Shown: piece after piece, positions 9,678 through 17,373 of the stretch | Layout of the letters: each line of letters starts with the position of its first letter | Numbering within the stretch: the first letter of the stretch is position 1 | Assembly: GCF_000025985.1 (NCBI RefSeq) | Contig: NC_003228.3 | Coordinates: 620,001-684,000, forward strand | Length of the DNA stretch: 64,000 nucleotides | Source of the DNA: Bacteroides fragilis NCTC 9343 | Lineage (GTDB): Bacteria > Bacteroidota > Bacteroidia > Bacteroidales > Bacteroidaceae | Direction: 5' to 3' | The notes under the pieces: model-generated | The model's input: only the letters and a program-made list of their open reading frames with translations | The model's database searches: none | Told to the model about the DNA's origin: nothing | Made by a program: the position numbers and the translations under genes

Positions 9678-9715
9678 GTTGGGTGTAGTTAAACAACAGA
9701 CTGTCCTATTGTAAA
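9678..9715 (+). promoter_or_regulatory. Candidate ECF-sigma promoter, copy 2 of 2 (upstream of susC)
   Basis: GTTGGG at 9678 and GTCCTATTGTAAA at 9703, start-to-start 25 bp, matching copy 1 before fecR. The downstream half lies inside an inverted repeat (9687-9744). Confidence 0.5.
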
Positions 9716-9744
9716 AGCCGCCAAAGGACGGCTATTGTTTAACT
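9687..9744 (+). other. Inverted repeat in the susC leader
   Basis: Outer arms AGTTAAACAA and TTGTTTAACT pair perfectly over 10 bp; an inner stem AGCCG/CGGCT sits within. It ends 15 bp before the susC start codon. It could be an mRNA leader structure or a protein-binding palindrome. Confidence 0.5.
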
Positions 9745-9759
9745 AAAAAAAATAATATT

Positions 9760-12700
9760 ATGAACAAAAATCGATCAATCCGAGTGGCAGCTTTTTGCCT
9801 TGGTTTGATGTTGGCGGGTTCTCTGCAAGTACATGCCCAAAAAGTAACATTTCGGGATGGAACAGTGTCGTTGAAACAAGCGTTTGAAAAGATCGAAGCA
9901 TCTTCGAAGTATAAAATCGCTTATAATGATTCACACCTGAATGTTTCTCGTAAAGTTTCGTTGAATCAAAAAGAAACCGAAGTACTGGAGATATTGGCAA
10001 CTATCCTGAAAGATACGGGTTATACGTACAAAAAGAACGGTAACTACATTGTGATTGTTCCCGTGGAACAAAAGCCGGCTTCAAAAGTCAAAAAGGTAAA
10101 AGGAGTTGTGAAAGATGCCAGCGGTGAAGCGATTATCGGAGCAAACGTATTGGTAAAGGGTACGGCAACAGGCGTGATCACCGATATGAACGGAAGTTTT
10201 GAGTTGGAAGTGCCGGGTAACGCAGTATTGCAGATCACCTATATTGGATATGTACAGCAGGATGTTGCTGTAAAAAACCGGGACCAATTGGCTGTGTTAC
10301 TGAAAGAAGATACTAAAACCTTGGATGAGGTTGTTGTCGTAGGTTATGGTACAATGAAGAAAAAGGACCTGACCGGTGCAGTAGCATCAGTGAAGATGGA
10401 CGATACTCCCCTAAGTACGATATCTACAGTGAGCCATGCGTTAGCCGGAAAAGCAGCAGGTTTACAGGTAAATACAATCAGTGCCCAGCCTGGTGGCGGC
10501 ACAACGTTTCGGATTCGTGGAGCTGCTTCGACCGGAGCAGGCAATGATCCGTTGATTATTGTGGATGGATTTCCTGTAAGTAATGCAGGTAATGTGAGTG
10601 TCGGTTATAACAGTGATAATGGTACGACTGACAATATATTGGCCTCGATCAACCCCAATGATATCGAATCAATTGAAGTATTGAAGGATGCCAGTTCTAC
10701 TGCTATTTACGGTGCACGTGCGGGCAGTGGTGTTATTATCATTACAACCAAACGGGGAAAAGAGGGTAAACCGAAAGTTACCTATTCAGGATCTGCCACT
10801 GTGCAGACTATGGCTACTAAATATGAAATGCTGGATGCACAGGATTTTATGATTCAGTCTAACCGCTGGTTTAAAGAAAAGTGGATGTATGATAATAAAG
10901 TCGGCATTTATGGTGGTAAAAATGAATCGGAGGCCGGCAGTGCATATCATCCCAAATATTCGGATGCGGATATTGCGAATCCGGTAAATGATACAGATTG
11001 GTATGATCGTATTACTCGTACGGGTTTTCAGACACAGCATAATATCTCAATCAATGGAGGTACGGAGTATACCAAATATCTGATTTCTGGTAACTTCTTT
11101 AATCAAAAGGGCATTGTAAAGAATAATGGCATGTCGCGTTATACTGGCCGTGTAAATCTGGATCAGAAGCTCAGTAAATATGCAAAAGTAGGTATCAACC
11201 TGACAGTGAGTCGTAATACATTGGACAATGTTCCGTTGGGAGCAGGGCAAAATGAATATGCCAGTATTTTAGTGTCTGCTGCTCAGTTTAGTCCACTATT
11301 GTCTGTGAAAGATGAAAATGGTGATTACAGTCTGAACCAACAGGCTGCTTATATTCCAAATCCTGTTTCGCTACTTGAGATCAGTGATCAGACGACTAAA
11401 GAACGTTTCCTGGCCACTCCGTTTGTTGAAATCAAACCAATCAATGAGCTCACATTGAAAGCCAGTTTTGGTATCGATCGTAACTATCAGCGTCGTGAGG
11501 TATACATGCCTAAAACAACTCTTTACGGAGAAAAGGCTGATGGCCGTGCAGACATCGGGCAATATGACAGGTCTGATTATTTGTTAGAACTGACTGCCAA
11601 TTATGCAAAACGTTTGGGTGATCATAATCTGAATGCTTTGGTTGGATACTCTTTTCAAAGATTCACCAGTAAGTATCTCAATGCGGGTAACCAAGGATTT
11701 CTGACAGATGCCTTTCTGTTTAATAATCTGGGTGCAGGTACTTATGAAAAACCATGGGTTGGTTCTTCCGCTTCTAAAAGTGAAATGGCCTCTTTCTTCG
11801 GTCGTGTAAATTATACCTATAAAGATCGTTACTTGGTGACCGCCACTCTTCGTGCTGATGGTGCCTCTAACTTTGCAAAAAATAACCGTTGGGGATATTT
11901 CCCTTCTGTGGCTCTGGGCTGGAGATTTACGGAGGAAAACTTTGCCCGGTCTTTGAATTTGGATAAAGTGCTCTCTAACGGTAAGTTAAGATTAAGTTAC
12001 GGACAAACAGGTAACTCGAATATCGGAGATAAATCAGTCACTTATTATGGTACAGGATATAATAAAGTTTTCGGTAATAAAGAATATACAGGAGTCTATG
12101 TCAGTCAGATCGGTAATCCGGATTTAAAATGGGAGACGACAACCGAGTGGAATGTAGGATTGGATCTGGGGTTCTTAAACAATCGTTTTAATGTAACTGC
12201 AGAATACTTTCATAAGGTAGTTTCTGATTTGCTTAGTTCCCGTAGTGTACTTTCGTATAATGAAGTAGGTTCGATTGCTGCCAATATCGGTAAAACGCAG
12301 AGTCAGGGATTTGAGTTGACAATCAATACAAAGAATTTTGATACAAAAGATTTTAGTTGGAATACCGATTTTACTTTCTCGTTCTATCGTGATAAGTGGA
12401 AAGAACGTGATGAGAATTGGAGCCCGAATCCATACGATATGTATAATGCTCCGTTGAGAGGATACTATATGTATTTGTCTGACGGGCTGATTCAGCCGGG
12501 GGAGGAAGTATCCTGGATGCCGGGGGCTCTACCGGGACAGGTGAAATTAAAAGATATTGATGGATACGCATACAATGAAGACGGAACTTATAAGACCGAC
12601 AAACATGGCATTCCATTGAGGACTGGAAAGCCCGATGGAAAGATAGATTATGCGGACGCTGTCTTTAAAGGTTGTAGTGATCCGGGTTATTTACTGGGAT

Positions 12701-13173
12701 TGAATAATACTTTCCGTTATAAGAATTTCGACTTGAATGTTTATTTCTATGGTCAGTTGGATTTATTAAAGAGTGGTTCTTATAAAGATTATTGGATTGT
12801 CGGTTCAGGAACAATGACCGGGGTGAATAACTTATATCGCGGTTATAACATGCCTACTTCGGCCAAAGAAGTGTGGTCGCATGATAATACATCGGGTAAG
12901 ATGCCGGGTTATTTTCAGTATATGAGTAATTATGGATATGGAGACTATTTCTTGGAAAAGAGCTGGTTTATTCGCTGTCGCAATATTACGCTGGGATATA
13001 CATTGCCTGTTAAGTCGGCAAAGAAACTGGTTTCCAATGTACGTATCTACGCCGATGTGAACAACTTGTTTACTATTACTCCGTATGATGGTTTGGATGT
13101 GGAAACAGATGATTCTTATTGGGCATATCCCAATGTACGTAGTTTTAGTATTGGTCTGGATATTACTTTCTAA
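9760..13173 (+). CDS. SusC-like TonB-dependent outer-membrane receptor with STN signalling domain
   Basis: A 1137-residue receptor. It has a signal peptide (to about residue 26, VHAQ), an STN domain (about 28-100) for signalling to FecR, a carboxypeptidase-regulatory-like domain (about 115-195), the SusC signature TLDEVVVVGYGTMKKKDLTG, a plug (about 205-330) and a long beta-barrel ending GLDITF. It imports oligosaccharides across the outer membrane with the SusD partner encoded 23 bp downstream. The STN domain fits with control by the ECF sigma/FecR pair immediately upstream. Confidence 0.96.
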   Translation: MNKNRSIRVAAFCLGLMLAGSLQVHAQKVTFRDGTVSLKQAFEKIEASSKYKIAYNDSHLNVSRKVSLNQKETEVLEILATILKDTGYTYKKNGNYIVIVPVEQKPASKVKKVKGVVKDASGEAIIGANVLVKGTATGVITDMNGSFELEVPGNAVLQITYIGYVQQDVAVKNRDQLAVLLKEDTKTLDEVVVVGYGTMKKKDLTGAVASVKMDDTPLSTISTVSHALAGKAAGLQVNTISAQPGGGTTFRIRGAASTGAGNDPLIIVDGFPVSNAGNVSVGYNSDNGTTDNILASINPNDIESIEVLKDASSTAIYGARAGSGVIIITTKRGKEGKPKVTYSGSATVQTMATKYEMLDAQDFMIQSNRWFKEKWMYDNKVGIYGGKNESEAGSAYHPKYSDADIANPVNDTDWYDRITRTGFQTQHNISINGGTEYTKYLISGNFFNQKGIVKNNGMSRYTGRVNLDQKLSKYAKVGINLTVSRNTLDNVPLGAGQNEYASILVSAAQFSPLLSVKDENGDYSLNQQAAYIPNPVSLLEISDQTTKERFLATPFVEIKPINELTLKASFGIDRNYQRREVYMPKTTLYGEKADGRADIGQYDRSDYLLELTANYAKRLGDHNLNALVGYSFQRFTSKYLNAGNQGFLTDAFLFNNLGAGTYEKPWVGSSASKSEMASFFGRVNYTYKDRYLVTATLRADGASNFAKNNRWGYFPSVALGWRFTEENFARSLNLDKVLSNGKLRLSYGQTGNSNIGDKSVTYYGTGYNKVFGNKEYTGVYVSQIGNPDLKWETTTEWNVGLDLGFLNNRFNVTAEYFHKVVSDLLSSRSVLSYNEVGSIAANIGKTQSQGFELTINTKNFDTKDFSWNTDFTFSFYRDKWKERDENWSPNPYDMYNAPLRGYYMYLSDGLIQPGEEVSWMPGALPGQVKLKDIDGYAYNEDGTYKTDKHGIPLRTGKPDGKIDYADAVFKGCSDPGYLLGLNNTFRYKNFDLNVYFYGQLDLLKSGSYKDYWIVGSGTMTGVNNLYRGYNMPTSAKEVWSHDNTSGKMPGYFQYMSNYGYGDYFLEKSWFIRCRNITLGYTLPVKSAKKLVSNVRIYADVNNLFTITPYDGLDVETDDSYWAYPNVRSFSIGLDITF

Positions 13174-13196
13174 GCAATAAAAAAATAAAGAATGAT

Positions 13197-14684
13197 ATGA
13201 AAAAGATAATTTATATATTTTCCCTGTTTATCACAGTAATTGGTTTATTAGGCTCTTGCATTAACCTGGAATCCGAATCATATGACTCAATTAATACAAC
13301 TATATTTCCTACTAATGCAGATGATGCTGATGCATTGGTTATTGCAGCAGCTTACGGTCCGTTCCGTGCAGATGGGTATAGCGGATTATTTCAATGTGCT
13401 AAAGGTGGTTTGGCCTCTAATACAGATATGTCTACCGACCTATTGGATTGTAAATGGGGAGATTCGTGGTGGCCGGCTGTATTACAGTTGAATTTCACTG
13501 CTACCTCTGATATTCCTACTTCTTTTTACGGAACATGGGCGAATCATATCGGAAAGATGACATTGACATTAGACCGTATCTCTGGTATTGATATGAAAGA
13601 AGAGGAAAAAACACGTTTAATTGCCGAAACACGTTGTGGGCGTGGATGGTTGGCATATATTCTTTACGACTTGTATGGCCCTATTCAGATTCCTTCATTA
13701 GAAGTTTTACAGAATCCTACCCAAAAGGTTATTGTACCCCGTTCTTCAAAAGAGGAAACAGTGAAGTTGATTGAAGATGACTTGAAAGCGGCAGCTGAGG
13801 TACTTCCTGCTAAATATAGTAAATCTGATGAGAATTTTGGACGGTTCACCAAAGGACTGGCATATACGGTGTTGATGAAACTTTATATGCATGAAAAAGA
13901 ATGGGGCAAGGCTGTGGAATGTGGCAGAGAAGTCATGAAATGTGGATATTCGTTGGTTACTAATTATAAGGACATTTTTACTTTAGACAATGAGGGTAAT
14001 GATGAAATGATCTTTTCATGCATTGAAACCAGAGGAGTAAACGAACAGATGTGGCATGCGCATGTGTTGCCAAGCAACTATCCTACAACTAATCCGAACA
14101 TACAAAAATGGAATGGTTATCGTATGCCATGGCAGTTTTACCACAGTTTCGATCCTAAAGACAAGCGCCTGGAAGTTATCTGTAGTGAATATGTAGGAAC
14201 AGATGGAGTGACATACAATGAAACTAATCCCGGTGAGTATTTGGATAAAGGGGCTTTACCCATCAAATATGGAGAAGATCCGACACAAACCAGTGAAAAT
14301 AGTGAAGTCGATGTGGTTGTTTACCGTTATGCCGATGTATTGACTCTGATGGCTGAGGCATTGGCACGTAGTAATAATGCGGTTACTCAGGAAGCTGTGG
14401 ACCGTCTGAATGATGTACATACACGTGCAGGACTGGCTGCTTATCAGTTGAGTGATTTTACCTCACTGGACGATTTTCTTGGAGCTGTTCTTAAAGAACG
14501 TGGGCATGAATTATGGGGTGAGGGTTGTCGTCGCAGTGATCTGATCCGCTATGGATTGTATATCGACTATGCTATCAAATACAAAGGATCGACTACCGCA
14601 AAAGAGTATATGAACCTGATGCCTTTGCCACAGAGTGTCATAACGGAAAGCAGTGGTCAGGTCATTCAGAATGAAGGATACTAA
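13197..14684 (+). CDS. SusD-like glycan-binding lipoprotein, first sugar locus
   Basis: A 495-residue SusD-family surface lipoprotein. The signal peptide ends in a lipobox with Cys at about residue 21 (LLGSC). Typical features include an N-terminal TPR-like half, the segment RCGRGWLAYILYDLYGPIQIP near residue 146-166, and a C-terminal half with KERGHELWGEGCRRSDLIRYG (motif split here only for description). It caps the SusC channel and captures the glycan. The substrate cannot be read from sequence. Confidence 0.95.
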   Translation: MKKIIYIFSLFITVIGLLGSCINLESESYDSINTTIFPTNADDADALVIAAAYGPFRADGYSGLFQCAKGGLASNTDMSTDLLDCKWGDSWWPAVLQLNFTATSDIPTSFYGTWANHIGKMTLTLDRISGIDMKEEEKTRLIAETRCGRGWLAYILYDLYGPIQIPSLEVLQNPTQKVIVPRSSKEETVKLIEDDLKAAAEVLPAKYSKSDENFGRFTKGLAYTVLMKLYMHEKEWGKAVECGREVMKCGYSLVTNYKDIFTLDNEGNDEMIFSCIETRGVNEQMWHAHVLPSNYPTTNPNIQKWNGYRMPWQFYHSFDPKDKRLEVICSEYVGTDGVTYNETNPGEYLDKGALPIKYGEDPTQTSENSEVDVVVYRYADVLTLMAEALARSNNAVTQEAVDRLNDVHTRAGLAAYQLSDFTSLDDFLGAVLKERGHELWGEGCRRSDLIRYGLYIDYAIKYKGSTTAKEYMNLMPLPQSVITESSGQVIQNEGY

Positions 14685-14715
14685 TGCTTCTTTAGAGATT
14701 ATTATAAATTAATTC

Positions 14716-14779
14716 AGAACGGATTTCGCAATGTGTCATGGAGACGTCTTATGATTTCTAAATTGCCGAAGTCCGTTCT
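14716..14779 (+). other. 12-bp inverted repeat between susD and the 797-residue gene
   Basis: Arms AGAACGGATTTC (14716-14727) and GAAGTCCGTTCT (14768-14779) pair over 12 bp with one G-U, separated by 40 bases. It may be a partial terminator or mRNA processing element that lowers expression of the enzymes relative to susCD. Confidence 0.45.
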
Positions 14780-14807
14780 TGCACAACTAGAATTGAAAAA
14801 TTAAATC

Positions 14808-17201
14808 ATGCTTTTTAAGAGAATACGTGTTACAATCTTATTGCTCGGACTGTTGAGCTTTAGCTTGAGGGTGTCGGCACAAATTGTTTTGAAGCACTCT
14901 GATTGGGAGTGGAAAATTTCAGAAACCGGATGTGCCGAACAACTAATATTTAAAGGTGAAAAACGAAATGATACCATACCTTTCTTTCGTGAAGGAGAAC
15001 ATGCCGGTCCATCCTTTTATGCAAAACGGGAAGGTAAAGAAGTGCGTGCATCCTGGATTCCGGATGGATACGCCTCCTATCGGAGCGAGATAGACGGAGT
15101 TCTTTGCCGGATATCATATATAAAAGATCATGGTCAACCTGCATTAAGGGTAAAGCTGACAAACAACTCACCGGTGCCTTATCAACCTCAGAAGGCCGGT
15201 CTGAAGTTGGGCATCGATACATATATGGATAAATTTCCGGATTGGTTTGGTAAATACTTTCCAACCTTGATGAGAAACGAAAAGACCCATTTTTATGGCT
15301 ATCTTCAAACCCCTTCCGGACATACATTGGGACTTGTATCACAGCAGCCTGTAGCATCCTGGAGTGTAGATTATAATCTGGGCTATCAGGATCCGGCCCC
15401 ATTTTGGTTTATGGGGCATCGCATCGAATCATTAAATCTCGATTTATTGAATGAATTGCCTTTGCCGGCACGTCATCCGCAGAATCTGTATGAACTGAAA
15501 CAGGGGGAAAGTAAAGAGTGGATTTTTACATTTGTCAATGTGGGTAATTTGGACAATCTGGAACATGCCATTGCTCGAGTTTCGGATATTCCTTTGATTG
15601 ATATCCGTCAGACTTCGCATGCTGCACGTGAGGAAGCATCGTTCACACTTACTGCCGATAATCCTAACGTAAAGGTGACCAATGATGCCGGAAAAGAACT
15701 GCCTGTCGTACTGACTAAAACCAAAGGGAATCGTTGGATAGGAAAAGTCCGGTTGGAAGATGCAGGTCTCTATACCCTTTCTGTCCGTTCGGGCAATAAA
15801 GTTGCCGAAGCGATATGGACAGTACATCATCCTTGGCAATGGGTGATGGAAAAGGCACGTGAGAATGCAGCCCGTTATCATCAGAAACCGACGTCACATG
15901 CTGAGAGTTGGTATGGGTTCTATTCGGCTTTTCTTGCTGCCCGTTATTTCCCGAATGAGTCATTGGATAAGCAATTGAGCAATTATTTTGATCGGCTTTA
16001 CAACAAATTGCATGATTCGGTAAAAGTGGAACCGTTGTATTTTAAGACACGTATTCAAAATACCTCTACTACTATTGGAATGTTGGTAGATAAATATGAG
16101 GCACAGGGAGATTTGGAAGATCTGAAAAAGGCGTCGAAGTTGGCTGACTGGATGATCGCGACCTCCCAGCGCGAAAATGGTGCATATTATAATCATGGAA
16201 CAGTCTATACCAGTGTGATCTATATCGCTAAAAGTGTTTTGGAACTGGCTGTCCTCGAACGTAAATTGGGTGAACAGGATTTGTTTTGGAGAACATGTGC
16301 CGACCGTCATTTCCTGTCTGCAAAAAAGGCGGTTGACCAACTGGTTGCGTCACAAGGAGATTTTCAGACAGAGGGAGAATTGACCTTTGAAGACGGTATG
16401 ATTTCTTGTTCAGCTTTACAGATAGGTATGATGGGAGTCATCGAGCAAGATGCTGTTGCACGCAAATATTATACCGATGCAATGTTGAAGATACTGAACA
16501 GCCATGATTGCCTTACTCAACTCCGTGTACCCGATGGGCGCCGTCGACAAGGAACTATGCGTTATTGGGAAGCGCAATACGATGTACAGATGCTTCCCAA
16601 TATGTTTAATTCACCCCATGGCTGGAGCGGATGGCGTGCGTATGCTACTTATTATGCTTATCTGCTGACAGGTGACGAGAAATGGCTGGAACAAACATTT
16701 AATGCGATGGGAGCTTTTGCCAATTTGATTGATTATAAAACGGGGCAGTTGCGTTGGGCTTTTGTTGTCGATCCGCATCTTGAAGTAGAACAGGCGTGTA
16801 GCGCTGATACTAAACTGGATTTTTCTGATCTTAGTTTTGGTAATCCGCATCCGAAATTATATGATACCCGTAAGTTTGTTATTGGTGAGCAATATGTCAA
16901 TATGATTAGCGATTGGCAGACGGTCAATACTCAGGATAATGATGTGCACGAATTATTTAAATGTATCGGTGAAGCTGTTCTGACTAACGCTTTTGTCATA
17001 GAACGTCCGAATGGAGAAGTCGTAGGATACAATTGCCGTGTAACCCGGAAGGGGAATACATTGACTGTAAAGGCAGACGAGAAACAGATCGTGAATCTAC
17101 ATTGCAACTTGAAGCATTCTTTCTCTGTGTCTTTCGATGGTAAAACCTGTTCTTTGCCTGAAGGATATTGCGATTGGGCTTTTGGGCAGTCCGGTTATTG
17201 A
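14808..17201 (+). CDS. Large secreted protein of unassigned function, probable helical-barrel carbohydrate-active enzyme
   Basis: A 797-residue protein with signal peptide (cleavage near residue 25, VSAQ). The first 340 residues look beta-rich, with an Ig-like stretch at about 265-345. The rest (about 350-690) is helical with repeated aromatic and acidic loops (ESWYGFYSAF, NGAYYNHGTVY, PHGWSGWRAY, MRYWEAQYD), suggesting an (alpha/alpha)6-type glycoside hydrolase or lyase fold, and a short beta C-terminus follows. I do not recognise the family with confidence. It sits between SusD and a GH115 gene, so it probably acts on the same, possibly uronic-acid-containing, glycan. A GH154-like or polysaccharide lyase-like identity is possible but unproven. 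Confidence 0.65.
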   Translation: MLFKRIRVTILLLGLLSFSLRVSAQIVLKHSDWEWKISETGCAEQLIFKGEKRNDTIPFFREGEHAGPSFYAKREGKEVRASWIPDGYASYRSEIDGVLCRISYIKDHGQPALRVKLTNNSPVPYQPQKAGLKLGIDTYMDKFPDWFGKYFPTLMRNEKTHFYGYLQTPSGHTLGLVSQQPVASWSVDYNLGYQDPAPFWFMGHRIESLNLDLLNELPLPARHPQNLYELKQGESKEWIFTFVNVGNLDNLEHAIARVSDIPLIDIRQTSHAAREEASFTLTADNPNVKVTNDAGKELPVVLTKTKGNRWIGKVRLEDAGLYTLSVRSGNKVAEAIWTVHHPWQWVMEKARENAARYHQKPTSHAESWYGFYSAFLAARYFPNESLDKQLSNYFDRLYNKLHDSVKVEPLYFKTRIQNTSTTIGMLVDKYEAQGDLEDLKKASKLADWMIATSQRENGAYYNHGTVYTSVIYIAKSVLELAVLERKLGEQDLFWRTCADRHFLSAKKAVDQLVASQGDFQTEGELTFEDGMISCSALQIGMMGVIEQDAVARKYYTDAMLKILNSHDCLTQLRVPDGRRRQGTMRYWEAQYDVQMLPNMFNSPHGWSGWRAYATYYAYLLTGDEKWLEQTFNAMGAFANLIDYKTGQLRWAFVVDPHLEVEQACSADTKLDFSDLSFGNPHPKLYDTRKFVIGEQYVNMISDWQTVNTQDNDVHELFKCIGEAVLTNAFVIERPNGEVVGYNCRVTRKGNTLTVKADEKQIVNLHCNLKHSFSVSFDGKTCSLPEGYCDWAFGQSGY

Positions 17202-17221
17202 CTTTACAATAACTCCTGTTA

Positions 17222-17280
17222 ATCCCATATACTCATAAGACGAAACATACGATATGTTTCAGTTTGTGAGTGTATGGGAT
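17222..17280 (+). terminator. Long stem-loop terminator after the 797-residue gene
   Basis: Outer arms 17222-17238 and 17264-17280 pair over 17 bp with two G-U pairs; inside is a perfect 8-bp hairpin GAAACATA-CGA-TATGTTTC. The stem is followed by TATTTTTATG. It separates the susCD transcript from the GH115 gene, which has its own promoter-like sequence. Confidence 0.7.
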
Positions 17281-17311
17281 ATTTTTATGAGAAACTGTTT
17301 CTGTAGTAAGC

Positions 17312-17340
17312 TTGAAAAATAGTAGGAATACGTATCTTTG
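17312..17340 (+). promoter_or_regulatory. Promoter for the GH115 gene
   Basis: TATCTTTG at 17333-17340 matches TAnnTTTG exactly, with TTG at 17312-17314 separated by 18 bp. It lies 33 bp before the GH115 start codon and after a strong hairpin, so this gene probably has an independent housekeeping-type promoter. Confidence 0.6.
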
Positions 17341-17373
17341 CATAAAATGAAAAAACACTAACATAAACACAAA

